NCBI GenBank assembly: GCA_000827495.1
Contig: KN817651.1
Coordinates: forward strand, 1-48,185
Direction of reading: 5' to 3'
Length of the DNA stretch: 48,185 nt
DNA from: Hypholoma sublateritium FD-334 SS-4
Taxonomy: Eukaryota > Basidiomycota > Agaricomycetes > Agaricales > Strophariaceae
Below are positions 8,476 through 18,960 of the stretch, piece by piece. Position 1 is the stretch's first letter; each line of letters starts with the position of its first letter. The position numbers and the translations under genes are program-made. A model generated the notes under the pieces. It saw nothing but the letters and a program-made list of their open reading frames with translations, was not told where the DNA came from and did no database searches.

Positions 8476-9676
8476 ATGGCGGCCACGACGAACCGCCGCA
8501 TACAATACTTCAATCGAGCCAAAGGTTTTAAGCTTGAAGGATGCTCTTTTATCGACAACAGCACCGGCCGAACGGACCCGCTTAGCAAAGGTACGGTCGA
8601 ACACGTCATCCGATAGTACAAAACTAATACAACATACAGTCCACGTTGCACTGAGAAACGAGGCCGCGTGTGGTGCCAGCTACGATTCCATAGATCGCTC
8701 GAAAAGCCCGTCAGCGACGCTTCCCACAAAACTCGCAGCGGATATTACAACAATAGAGCCGAACAACAAGGATCTCGTGCACAACAAGGACTTTGTGTTT
8801 TTAATCCACAGCACGGACCCCACAGACGTGCGCGAATATGGCGAAAGCGTCGCGAAACAGTGCACGGAGGAGGGTATGCCCCTCGCGAGCGTGTTCCTGT
8901 ACCGCCGCGCTGTGGTCTTCCCCGCCGATGCGAAGCACCGCCTCGTTACCACTCTGGCGTACCAGCTCGTCGTGTCCCCGTACACCCCACAGGCGCTCAA
9001 GATCGAGATCCTCGGCGCGCTGCACCTCGAGCCGGACCTCCCGGAGCGCAACCTCGCCGACCAGTTCGACAAGCTCATCGTGCGCCCATTCATGAATGTC
9101 TGGGGCGCCCGCGACCCCGCGCTCGCTTCCGAGCCCAAGCCCAGCCTCGCGATCGCGCCCGTGTTCTTGCTCGATTCGGTGCAGAACACCGCATGGGAAA
9201 CCGCCGACTCCATCGTCCACGAGCTCGTACACGCCGTCAGAGAGCTGCGCNGNCANGGCGTCAACGCGCGTGTGGTGATCACCGGCGTNAGCTACAGCCT
9301 CATCGTCAAGGCGTTTGANGACAGTGTGAAGGACGGCGCCTCCGCGCAGATACGCGCCCTGCAGCGGTCCGCGCCCACGACGCTCAGCTACAGGGCGCGG
9401 GAGTTCCTGCTCCCGGTGTTGGAGTGGAAATACGGGCTCCCTGAGCTCGCGCAGCGCGTCATCGAGGTGGTGTTGTGCATGAGCGTGTTAATCATTGGGC
9501 TGGGGCTTCTCATATTTTGGCTGTTCATGCTTCTGTTACCGGCACCCAACAATTTTTTAATCGCCACGGCCGTCACCCCGATCGCGATGATGGTGATTAT
9601 CGTTGTCTTGCAGATTGCGATAGCGGCGATGGTATGGCAGGAGATAGTTAAGATGATTCAGCCGAGGGCGATTTGA
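8476..9676 (+). CDS. NACHT-like protein without a recognisable P-loop, two C-terminal membrane segments (paralog 2)
   Basis: The model has two exons, 8476-8590 and 8640-9676, with an intron at 8591-8639 (branch ACTAAT). It gives 383 residues in frame. ATG 8476 was chosen because it yields the N-terminal motif YFNRAKGFKLEGCSFID, aligned with paralog 1, and its phase matches across the intron. The core has LRNEAACGASYDSIDRS, then HSTDPTDVREYGESVA in the P-loop position, SVFLYRR...RLVTTLAYQLV, LADQFDKLIVRPF, VFLLDSVQ in the Walker B position and ARVVITG. In basidiomycete NACHT proteins these places hold GxAGxGKS, FFFSR..TIAYQLA, QF.KLI..PL, VIDALDEC and ITSR. Two hydrophobic segments follow at about residues 315-345 and 350-370, then a short basic tail. 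Four N bases occur near 9251-9319. It is probably membrane-anchored; the role is unknown. Paralog 1 lies in mirror orientation. Confidence 0.6.
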
Positions 9677-11565
9677 CTTGTTGCTTGCCCGATTTCCCTA
9701 CTTTTGTGTGTGTTACTGTACAAATTTGATCACATTGCTTGCCATGCGTCACAGATAATGCTGACTTCGCCTTTGACCAATTTACTGTCTATATATATTG
9801 TAAGAACAATCCGGACCACGGTTATTGCAGTAATTAGTGAGCTCCCACCTTTTGTCGCGAATATTGCGTCTCATTTCGTTTCACAGAGTACCTAGAAGTT
9901 CTGCACCCGGAGTCTCGGAGACCGTCGATGAGGCGAGGTCCTGTCAGCCGATGCGAGCAGGAGCGGGTTGCGCGTGATCTTAGGCCAAGTTGATCTTAGG
10001 CCAAGGCCGTGTGTTTCTTCCGGTGATCACTGAAGGCAGTCTCATGCAACCTCAGGTCCACGAGGAGCCTGCGCGCAGTGCCGTCTATACGTGCGCTCCC
10101 GCAGTGTCGCGTCCGCGGCGGCGGAAGTGCGGCCCGCGAACCAGAAGCGACGGGGACGCTCACAACGCGGGCGAGGCCGCAGTGGAGCGCTGCAGGCGGC
10201 GATGGGCGCGTGTGAGAGGTGGGCGCGTGCAGGGGTTAGGTACGAGGAGGACGGTATGAAGCCTGCGCGGGTCAGCGGGAGAAATATTGGGTATGAGCAG
10301 ATATCTGTACTTACAGCCAGTGACTCAACGTCCTGAGCAGTCTCCCCTGTAAAACCATTTTCCTGGGCTGATGCTGTTTCCGGTGATGGGGGTGCTCCGT
10401 GCGTGGGGGTCTGCGTCTAGGCGCCATGTCCATTCGAGCTAGGAGTACCCTGGCATATGTAGAGGGGCAGATCCGGCGAGGCGAAGGGCCGTGGGGGTGT
10501 AGAGAGCAGAGCTGGCGGCGTCAGAGGAGTGCGCAATCAAGATGACGCGAAGATCGATGTCGACTGCGAGGCTCTGGGCGCCGTTGTGTCGCTGCTGGCG
10601 GCGTTCTTGGGGGGACGACGCTCGTCATCATCGTCGTCGACGAACAAGAGGCGTGCGAACATCGCGGTCCGCCATCAATTATTTGCTGCTAATCCAGCTT
10701 GAACTCTGCCGCAGCATACACTTTGACGCCCGTATATTGAGAGAATATTCTATCCTTCTCTATCACGAGCCAAGCGCATGCTCGAAGAGCGCAGCAGTGC
10801 TGAAAGGCCATTTTTGGCTATCCATAATCAAGGGGATTGCTGTGCAAGCGGCGAATCGCATGATTTCCGAGGACGGACTCGGAGTGGGGGAAAACGTACC
10901 TCACATTGCCGTATGTCGGTAGCTCTACCAGTCAATATTTCCGAAGTCCTACAATTAACAGCATTTTCATTAGTTGATTTGGCTGAAAATAATAACTACA
11001 ACACCGCGGTGTTATATAAGAGCCATTTACATTCTGGAGTGGGCGCTGTTTTCGACGTGATCCAATGATACTGACTGCCGGCACTGCAAGATCCACTTTT
11101 CGCTCTTCCGAGTCGCGTCTGGTACTCGCCTCTAAGCTTAGCGCAGTTCGTTCTATCGTACGGTCCCCTCTTCATATACCGCCGCCGATTCCTACGAGGC
11201 TGTCGAATCGACGCTCAACGTGCGTCACACCGACAATTCATACCCTCTAGGTATTTTGGGACAGATAACGATGGGAGGACCAGAGCGCACCGGGACATGT
11301 GTGCCGACGTTTCTGCGTCCTTCACGGGCTGATGTGCGCGCAGGCCCGGTATTCAAAGGCCAACTTCGCACAAATGTTAATCAGAAAGCTGTTTATACAG
11401 GAGATACATAACGGGGCACAAATATCAACTAGAGAGCCCACGAGATGACTNCCCCCTACGCTCTTTTGTGAGTTGTGCACACATTACATATGTACATCTC
11501 CATCTCTGATACTTACTGTTGAACGGCGGATAGCACAGGACCTGCGGTATGACACCCCATCCANC
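9677..11565. other. Mostly non-coding, partly GC-rich decayed DNA
   Basis: No gene is recognisable. A 16-base tandem duplication TTGATCTTAGGCCAAG-like lies at about 9975-10005. GC-rich blocks at 9990-10340 and 10380-10600 give several short frames with no family resemblance. A TATA-like TTATATAAGAG at about 11013 precedes an ATG at 11065 with a 61-residue Ser/Arg-rich frame. I cannot support this as a gene. Confidence 0.4.
10595..10685 (-). repeat. Dispersed 90-bp coding-like segment, copy 2
   Basis: This is the closest match to copy 1 at 6029-6118. It shares CTGGCGGCGTTCTTGGGG, a run of CGTC/CATC units and CATCGCGGTCCGCCATCAAT. On the minus strand it encodes FARLLFVDDDDDERRPPKNA and continues into a short Ser/Thr-rich tail with a stop. 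Similarity ends abruptly on both sides. Confidence 0.6.
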
Positions 11566-12258
11566 AGCTGGCATAGACACCTGATCCAAGTGCATTCAGC
11601 TTATAGGATCCATTCTCAACTGGGTATTCCTCGGATTAGTGGCTCTCCAGGCCTGTGAGTTCAAAGTTTCTCCGTCGATTTATGCCTTCTGTGCNATCAT
11701 TNAACGCGAATCGGCACCGGCGTAGACACATTTTCTCGGTCCTTTCCTCGAGAACCGTTGGGNGTCAAGATCTTCGGCAAGTAATCCCTCGNCGTTTTAT
11801 TAGAATTTTATACTAAAACATCTCATCTGCTATTCAGTGTACACTCTCTTAGCCGTCAACACGATCCAAAGNGTATNTNCCACAATTTTTGCCTGGCGGA
11901 TTCTAGTCTCCAGATGGGGTGACCCAACCGTCTTCGACGGACACGACTGGTCCAGCATCGCACTTCAGATTATAGCAGGCNTCGGTACGTCTCTAAATGT
12001 ACACTTCGANTTGGGAGCTTTCTAAGTGTTACCCCTTNATAGTAATGAAAATGTACCCTATTTCCNCCCGTCAAATGGTCAAAATACTGATGAGTCTGTC
12101 CGACAGAAGCTTGAGCTCCATATTCCTGATGCTAAACAGGCGGCCTCGGGCTCCTTCCATAAATTTACCGAGCGAGGGAATCAATATTACCGACGCTGAA
12201 CCGACACTTCGCGCTCCAATTATTACAGTCAAGACACCAATCGCAAGAAAACTGCTAT
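11566..12258 (+). pseudogene. DUF6534-like membrane protein, decayed
   Basis: Three separated pieces on the plus strand match the plan of the DUF6534 family. At about 11588-11657 a first membrane helix reads CIQLIGSILNWVFLGLVALQ and ends at a GTGAGT splice donor. At about 11837-11985 a segment with VYTLLAVNTIQ, FAWRILVSRWGDPTVF and WSSIALQIIAG corresponds to helices 2-3. At about 12090-12258 a tail begins SLSSIFLMLNRRPRAPS, like the last helix and cytoplasmic tail, with a stop at 12256. The central helices are missing and many N bases are present. It is related to the intact DUF6534 gene at 24065-25542, but not by recent duplication. Confidence 0.5.
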
Positions 12259-14754
12259 GAGTATCTCAACCGACATTTTAGACGATATCACCAGTAACAG
12301 TAGTAGCAGTTTTAAGGAGTACGTCTGATGATAAATTAATGTCTGCGTATCTAGATGTATCAGTGATTCTGTACGACACTGTCCCGCACAGTACAGCGTC
12401 GCCACTGATTTACTTGTCCACACGGTAGCTGTTATTTTCGCCTCGGACACCTGTTCACTCGCAGCTCATACCCGTGTGGCTGACGCGTGGGTGTTCATGC
12501 GTTTGGATGCTATCGATGAACAGGCCGCGGCAGTCACGAAGAATTCTTAGTGGTATACGTGTCAATGGGCTCCTACAGAATTAGTACACGCAGTGCAATG
12601 AGCGCAGCTTTCTATAGTTGCACATATCTCAGTGCTATGACCACGGAAAAGCACTGCCTTGTTGGACGGCTGTTGTGGCTTGCGAGCGCCGGAGAATGTA
12701 CGTACTTGAAGCGTACATGGGTGTTGATGGAGATGAACAAAGGCAGGGATTCAAGATCGCGTACCGAACGAGGAGTACCTGTGCTGTGATATTCAGCTCG
12801 CCGACGATGAGAACGACAGGAAGAATAGCGGGCGGCGGTGGGGCCCGTCGACGAGGCTCGGCGGAATGACGCGGCCGGCGGGTGAGGAGGGCAAGGACCG
12901 GGCCTTCAGTGGCTCCTTCCTTGAGCGTACGCTGCAGACTACGCAACCCGGGTTTGAGCGGCCTGCGCCCCGCGCGTCAGCTGGCGTGAGGTTGCGTGTA
13001 TACATAGGACTGAAGTTACCCTACTACATCTTGCTGATCGATACACAGAGGTCGCCAACCGACGGAGTCGCGAGCGCGGGGCGCGCCAGGGAGCAGACAT
13101 AGTCACCGCTGCGCATGCACGGACGGCGCGCGGCCTGCGATAAACGAGCGTGAAGATGGCACCGCCGCCTGCGCGAAGAGGACGGCGTGCGAGGCAGGAT
13201 CGAATCCCGCGGGCTTGGCGCTACTGTTGCACCCAGGGAGCGGAAGGGCGGCCGGTACTCTGCTGCCGGCGGAGTCGCGATGAGCATCGACGGAGAGCGT
13301 TTAGGCACCTGGTCTTGCGCCAGCGACGGTCGAGTCCGCGCCGTCTGTGTCTGCGGGTAGTCTAGAGGCACTCGCCAGCGGCGCCGTCGGTGAGCACGGT
13401 CTAGTGGGTCCAGTCCGCCGCTCGGGCCCATGTATCGTCGTGCGTCGTAGATGGGTATCTGGGCTTCGAAATCGAGATCGCAGACGGGGCGTGAAGAGGA
13501 TCGCGGGCTGCAAATGGGAGCGCCGGCGAGGCTGAGGAACACGGCGGAGAAGACGCCAAGCGAGGAGAGGTTGTTCGGTGCCGCGGTCTTTACTCAAGTA
13601 CTCATGCCTCGTACGTGTTGGTCCAGAGCCGCCTGTGCGGCGCAGGCGTCAGCAGGAGCGGGAAGGGCGTGCATAACGCGGACGACTCACCGGAAGCGGA
13701 GTCCGGACAGTCGAGCGCAGCGACTGGGAGGTTCTCAAATTCCAGCCGCACGAGTGCATCGCCGGCGCCAATGTCGCCTGTGCCTACAGGTAGCCGCCAT
13801 TGTGCGTCGCCTACGAGACGCCCCTCCGATGCCCCCACAATGCTCTCTACGCGGTCTCCGCACCCGCGAATTCGATGCCGAAGAACGCCACGGCGTCGGA
13901 GACGCACATGCGCATATATTGTCCCGTCTCCTCGGCTGCACGTGGCTATTCGTGCACCGGAGGACGCAGAATCCNGGGGCAGTTGCGTGGGGTAGGCGCG
14001 AGGACTGTGTAAGTCGACGAGGGTCAGCGCAGGCAGCGGCAGATGGGGGCCGACACACCTATAGCGGGAAGCTACGACCTGAGAGGCTTCAGTTTAAATT
14101 GTATGGCCTGACGTTGCATCTGGTAATCCAGGAGCGCAGCGCGCGGGGGACTCGTGGCAGGTGGACGAGCAGGGTGATAAAAAGACCTGTGAGCGTCAAC
14201 GACGGGTGCCCTTGGTCTTGTCGCGCTGCCACCGGCGGCGTTCTGGAGCGGTCGTCGTTCATCGTCGTCGTCGTTCATCAGCAAATGCGTGGAAAAAGGG
14301 GATTCCCTGATGGCACGTGGTCAGCATTACGATCATGGCGAACGCTCAGCAGTTCATATCAGGGTATACTAGACCACGTAGCCTTGCCCCCTCCTGACAA
14401 TCCATAGCGAATATACTACAATCATTACACCTCAATGTCAACTCTGCCGTCAGACCTGGTGAGTATTGCCAAGTCACTCATATTCTTGGTGAGCACTTGT
14501 CATTCCATCACCGGGTTTCTGTTTCTCTGGCAAGGCCTTCCATGTAGCGCCCAAGCAGGCTGGCCATACGACATGCTCATGTCATTTTTCCGTCACCACA
14601 ACGTGCATTTGCCAAGTACTAACACTCATTCTCTATAGATTCTCAATCCAGTCTTTGGCTGCTCGTACATGGGAAGCCAAAGTCATGTGCGCAGTCATGC
14701 TCGGCGGCGACAACTCGTGAGGACGTAGCGGATGCGGCTGCGAAGACATTATAT
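12259..14754. other. GC-rich region with decayed coding-like fragments, no supported gene
   Basis: Long open frames exist on both strands, for example plus 13451-14407. They overlap one another and look like products of high GC. The most protein-like pieces are on the minus strand: VSDAVAFFGIEFAGAETA near 13880, a frame with GAGDALVRLEFENLPVAALD near 13740, and DFEAQIPIYDARRY near 13450. I recognise no family in any of them and cannot join them into one gene. Confidence 0.35.
14225..14290 (-). repeat. Dispersed 90-bp coding-like segment, copy 3 (partial)
   Basis: The minus strand reads MNDDDDERRPLQNAA, aligned with DDDDDERRPPKNAAS of copies 1 and 2. Only the acidic-basic core is shared. Orientation is the same as in the other copies. 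Confidence 0.4.
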
Positions 14755-15796
14755 TCAGAGTGGTGCGTAGCCTTCGGCGTCCTCCAGATCGACCCCGCCC
14801 TGAACGTCAACATCAGGGCCTACACCATCATCTCCTTCGGACTCATCAAGCTCGTCATCATCCTCACCCACTTCTCCTGCCGACTCCTCACCCAGTTCCT
14901 CGTCATCCGAGTCAATCGGTGGCTCAACGTCTTCGCCCTGCAGATCAGAAACCTCTGCAAGTAAGGCCTGCACGTCAATAGGTACTGTGCTGCTGTTCTC
15001 TTTGTCTGGGGATTCCGGCTCAGCCTCTTCTACAGCCTCCGGTTCCGCAGGTGGGACGGAGCCTCGATTCTCGGGTAGGGGTATGGAGTAGTGGCCAACG
15101 CCTCCCCCAGCGTATCGCATATACATATCACGATCAACAAAGCTACATCTTGAATGTGAGTATTACGGAGTAATGCCGACAAGTCAACATGTGTACTCAC
15201 AAATTGACATACAGGTACCTCCAGTCGTCGAGCTCACCTTCCTCTCGAGCTACTGTGTTTCCCTTGAGAAGGTCCTCTGTTGATCCGTAGTGGAAACCTG
15301 GGATGAGGTGTGAGCCACGGATGATCTCATCTGGGTCCAAGAATCCAAAGGCGTCATCCTCGGAACTTGGGATAAACTCCAAGCGGTATAGGCGCTTGTG
15401 TTCAAAACCGGCACGGTAAGTTGGGTCAATCCTATATCTTCTGACCCAGATAACCTGATATGACTCAGGTTCTTTGGTCGCCCCGGGGATATTCAGTACC
15501 ACATCGACATGGAACACACCGATGATACGAGCATATTCGAAGGGATGGATGGCTTCTTCGGGGTCGATTCGAGGGAGTGTCATGATATCAGCATGGTTGC
15601 TGGAATTAAGGGAATCCTGGTCCTGCCGTACGTCGTATGTCGTGTAGTTCACTCGAATTAACTTGTGTCGATAGAATCGATTGTTGAGAATGATTAGTTT
15701 GCTTCTTTCCTCTGGGGTAAATTCATGCCCATCTCCTGACCACGTAGGGTGTGCAATACGAGCTCGCAAATGCTCCTGCAGATTGGAATAGAAATC
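14755..15796 (-). pseudogene. C-terminal part of a Plavaka transposase-type protein
   Basis: Two exons are visible, 15796-15201 and 15142-14755, with an intron at 15143-15200. The protein begins at an apparent splice acceptor with DFYSNLQEHLRARI, then NNRFYRHKLIRVNYTTYDVR, FEYARIIGVFHVDVVLN, a Trp-Val-Arg-Arg segment, FGFLDPDEIIRGSHLIPGFH and DWRYLYVN, and after the intron FVDRDMYMRYAGGGVGHYSI and a long Asp/Glu-rich tail. This order of motifs is the conserved C-terminal region of basidiomycete Plavaka transposon proteins. The catalytic part that should precede it is absent, because a divergent gene starts at 15834. The remaining frame is intact. It is most likely a truncated transposon copy. 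Confidence 0.65.
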
Positions 15797-15833
15797 CTAT
15801 GGTAGAGATGTCAGCAAAATAGGCTGATTGGTA

Positions 15834-16353
15834 ATGGTAGCAAAACATATTCTTCGAGGGCCTTCTTCGGCACTTGAGCGTCCAGGGTACAAGCGAGGTA
15901 AACGTGGCAATGCCTCGCTCATGGGCCTAAAGTCGGTCAACCCTTACATCATCGCTTACGTTGCTGTTCAGGTGAGTTTCTTGTTGTTGACGGTCAGTGG
16001 ATACTCACTCACTGACCCTTCTCAGGCTCGGTTCGCAATATCATCGCAGGATCAGTGGTCATCGGTTGATGGGCAATTTAATTACGAGACATTTTATTGG
16101 TTTATTGTAGGTATATTTGACGACGGCGAAGGCTTAGAACTCATCAAGCATTACAACCAGTAAGTCATACATATGATTATGTTGTCAGCAAGGTCGTATA
16201 TCTGACATCCAAGTTATTGATCTCTCTAGCCACGTTTTTGGCGACGAATTGGAGGGCGATCAACTTGCGGCCATGACCGTAGAGCCTGAACTATCCGATT
16301 TCGAACTGATGAAGGCTCAGCGATTGGCCAAACGCGTACGGCTAAGCACGTAG
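15834..16353 (+). CDS. DUF6698-like basidiomycete protein (short or 5'-truncated)
   Basis: The model has three exons: 15834-15971, about 16026-16159, and about 16231-16353. Introns have GTGAGT..CTCAG and GTAAGT..CTCTAG ends and the frame continues through both. Recognisable parts are GLKSVNPYIIAYVAVQ, then ARFAISSQDQWSSVDGQFNYETFYWFIVGIFDD, LELIKHYN and HVFGDELEG, ending near KAQRLAKRVRLST and a stop. This order recalls the DUF6698 family of basidiomycetes, whose members are often found with transposons. Usual members are longer at the N-terminus. The start ATG at 15834 lies only 37 bases from the Plavaka fragment on the other strand. The function is unknown. The family call rests on memory of its motifs and is not certain. 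Confidence 0.45.
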
Positions 16354-16359
16354 TACTAA

Positions 16360-17170
16360 TATTACTACCACATCAATTGATTTATTTGCTGTGTATTCAA
16401 CACTTCGATTCCAATATCATCGATCATGATCCATGTTATTTGATACATACGTGTATATTGCCTGCAAAGAATTGGAATTCCTATCCCAGGTATGGGATAT
16501 TGGCTATTACTGGGGATAGTACAAAATATACTTCCGCCGATATATACCATTATACGCAAGTAGAATAATTACATGCTATGAAAATGGTGTTCAACATTGG
16601 CAATAATTGCAAACTGAAATCACCTTACAAGGTCTCGTTTGGCTGCTATATACCATACACCATTATATTGACCACAATCGATGACAAGACCATACATTCT
16701 CGAGCAGACCAAATATGACCGGGTAAGGCCTGACGAAGCATGTCAACGTTCACCCGAGTGGTGAATAACAAAATGATGATGATCATTGCAAAATAATCGC
16801 AAACTGACAAGGCATTATGGACATTGCCAACGTCGATTTCCCTTACCCGGATTATGACGGATTATGGACCAGGTAAGGCCATATATTCCCTTCCATTCTC
16901 TTCACGCATTTGCTGATGTTGTCGAAGAAGACGAGGGCGTGCGAACATCGCGGGCCGCTATCGAAATCTGTTTTCTATTCTTAGCGCATGGCGAGCAAAT
17001 GGCGAGGAGACATAAATGCATAACTCTTTGAAGATCACACAGTCCATCTTTACATAAAGCCGTGATAAAATTGAAGCACGGCCGTGGTGTGCTTAGTGAG
17101 AGCTACCGGGCCTGTCCGGCCTTGCGCAGCCTTATGACATTCAAGTTAATACTCCACAAAACATAGAGAC
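16360..17170. other. AT-rich non-coding stretch with short direct repeats
   Basis: No gene is seen. GACCGGGTAAGGCC at about 16716 and GACCAGGTAAGGCC at about 16868 are direct repeats, as are GCAATAATTGCAAACTGA near 16600 and AAAATAATCGCAAACTGA near 16790. A degenerate fourth copy of the dispersed 90-bp segment lies at about 16910-16975 (GGCGTGCGAACATCGCGG). Confidence 0.4.
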
Positions 17171-17177
17171 AGACATA

Positions 17178-17450
17178 CTACTTCTGCCACACGCCGTACG
17201 GAAAAACTACAACAAGGAGATCCAGGCCGCAAAAAATAACCACCACCAATAGAACCAAAATAAACAGCATAGGTATGAGGTGCTCAACCCACATGGGACT
17301 ATTCCAGTGTGCCCAACGCCTGAAGAAAAAGGGAGCCAAAAAAAGCGCAAAATACCACACCAAAAGCATAAACTCCGCAGCAAGACCAGCAATTATAATG
17401 CTGCTTTGAACGGCCATTTCAAGCTTTCCACGATTCCGTAAGATCTTCAC
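17178..17450 (-). CDS. Small multi-pass membrane ORF, unrecognised
   Basis: This 90-residue frame has a basic N-terminus (MKILRNRGKLEMAVQ), then a hydrophobic segment at about residues 14-45 rich in Leu, Phe and Ala, a polar linker FFRRWAHWNSPMW, and a second long hydrophobic segment at about 56-83. It ends VWQK. No family is recognised. Its two-helix C-terminal layout recalls the end of NACHT-like paralog 2, so it may be the last exon of a decayed relative. That is speculation. No convincing upstream exon was found. Confidence 0.3.
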   Translation of the reverse strand: MKILRNRGKLEMAVQSSIIIAGLAAEFMLLVWYFALFLAPFFFRRWAHWNSPMWVEHLIPMLFILVLLVVVIFCGLDLLVVVFPYGVWQK

Positions 17451-17859
17451 GGCTCCATGGCATATTCGAAAGGCGATCCACCACCACGACGCTGCGTGAT
17501 GCGGGATTTATGAGGTTACGGATACTGACACGAGAGAATGAATCAAGTACCTAAACCATATACAATCCCAGCTCCTGGGAGAATGTCAGTCGCTGCGAAG
17601 TGGATCATCTACTTACGTCACTGGGGACTCACCGTAAGATATACCGGGGCCATAATCAGTGCGAAAAAACCATGCACCCCGGCTTCCCGTGTCGAACTCC
17701 ATGCAACCAAGCCAATACAGACTAGAAAAAAAGGTCAGAGAGAGTTTTGTCGATCAAATAAAAAGAACAAACACAAGAATCATTTTTTTTTTGATTCAGC
17801 GTTTATACTCTACGGTGGCGTACCATATGGTGGAGTAAAACTGTACAAGTAAACTACTG

Positions 17860-18440
17860 TCTAGATAAGGTCTGCAAAGATTGGTACTGCGGCAACAAGG
17901 TGTGGTTTCCGAAGAAACTCGAGGCACAAGGCCTCAATGGGACAGTGCAAATTAATGGCGTGGGCGCCTGGGGTGTGGTGTAGGTAATATTTGAAGAGAA
18001 AGATACGAAAGAAAGANNAGAGAGAGAGGAAGGGAGCACAGAATAAAGGGGATATAAAGAGAAAAGAAAGGGAACTGACNAGGTAGGCAGCGNACAGGAG
18101 GTTAGGTGGCAGGGGCAGGGGCTTCAGCGGCAGCATTGATTTCAGCNATCCGACCATAAACAGAGCNTAGGCGGTCGGTGCTAGCAATGAAGGTAAGGAT
18201 NCGGGTATGGTTTTTTGGAACAGAGAGCAGGGTAGTGAGGTTATGAGCAGTGGGATGAAGGCCATGAAACATGGTGGCGCGAGCGAGGCGGTGCGCGGGG
18301 CAGTGGATAATGTAGTGCGCGACTGTCTCGGGGGATTCACGGCAGCACGGGCATGTGGGAGAGTCCTCTGCACCGATTTTGTGAAGGTGTGCAGCCAGGG
18401 GGATGTGATTGGTTATGAGCTGCGTGATGACACAAGAATC
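17860..18440 (-). mobile_element. 5'-truncated LINE (Tad-like) retrotransposon end
   Basis: The minus strand holds the last coding part of a non-LTR retrotransposon (18440-18102) followed by a pyrimidine-rich 3' untranslated region to about 17860. The coding part is CVITQLITNHIPLAAHLHKI, then SPTCPCCRESPETVAHYIIHCPAH, which is the Cys/His knuckle found at the C-terminus of fungal LINE reverse transcriptase proteins. The frame ends at a stop at 18102. Loss of everything upstream is typical of incomplete reverse transcription. It joins a membrane-protein fragment on its upstream side. I found no clear target-site duplication. Confidence 0.65.
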
Positions 18441-18960
18441 ATACTGCCCCAAACAATGTCTGTGCCATTTAAGACTGCCTGATCGCCTCGCAGTGCGTAC
18501 TGGAAGATGGCGATCCCCAGTCCAACCAGTACGTTTAGAATGATGTACCCCGTAACTGCTACCTGAGGCGCGTTTCCCCCGTCGAGAAACCACCATTGTG
18601 CCGGCCACCAGCGGCGGAAGTACCAATCCATTGACCCCGGGAACCTGCAATCCAAAGCAGCCGAAAGAACAACCCTGTTGATTTCACGTCAGCCACATCT
18701 GTTGGTGCGCCTTGCGCGAATGGTGCACAAACGACACCTTACCAGGTGGCAACAATGCAAATGTAGGTCGCCCATGCCACGTTATCAGGAGACTTCGTCT
18801 CTACGGGTACGATTGACCAGCCGCCCCAAAGGCCGAGAGCCATGATGGTTATGAGCCTGCATGATTGGTTGACTGTCAGTATCATAAGTTGTGGGGTGAC
18901 TGGCGAGCGGTGGATCCAGAAGTGCTTGACGGGAATCACAATGCAGCTGTTGTCCAGTGG
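18441..18960 (-). pseudogene. Membrane-protein gene fragment, family uncertain
   Basis: Two minus-strand exons appear. One lies at about 18850-18739 with LITIMALGLWGGWSIVPVE and VAWATYICIVATW, ending at a GTAAGG donor. The next starts after a CAACAG acceptor at about 18674 with VVLSAALDCRFPGSMDWYFR, then RWWPAQWWFLDGGNAPQ, VTGYIILNVLVGLGIAIFQY and DQAVLNGTDIVWG. At about 18440 the sequence changes to LINE. Several helices and aromatic-rich loops indicate a multi-pass membrane protein. A resemblance to oligopeptide transporters is possible but the order of motifs does not convince me. Confidence 0.35.

Noticed and set aside
13190..13230. GGATCGAATCCCGCGGG, resembling a tRNA T-arm (B box)
   Set aside because: No A box, anticodon arm or acceptor stem can be built around it.
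13451..14407. A 318-residue open frame on the plus strand
   Set aside because: It is Arg- and Ala-rich, has no motif, spans an N base and lies in high-GC DNA where the other strand is also open. It is probably not a gene.
18441..18960. Oligopeptide transporter assignment
   Set aside because: Some short blocks are reminiscent, but their order and spacing do not fit that family.
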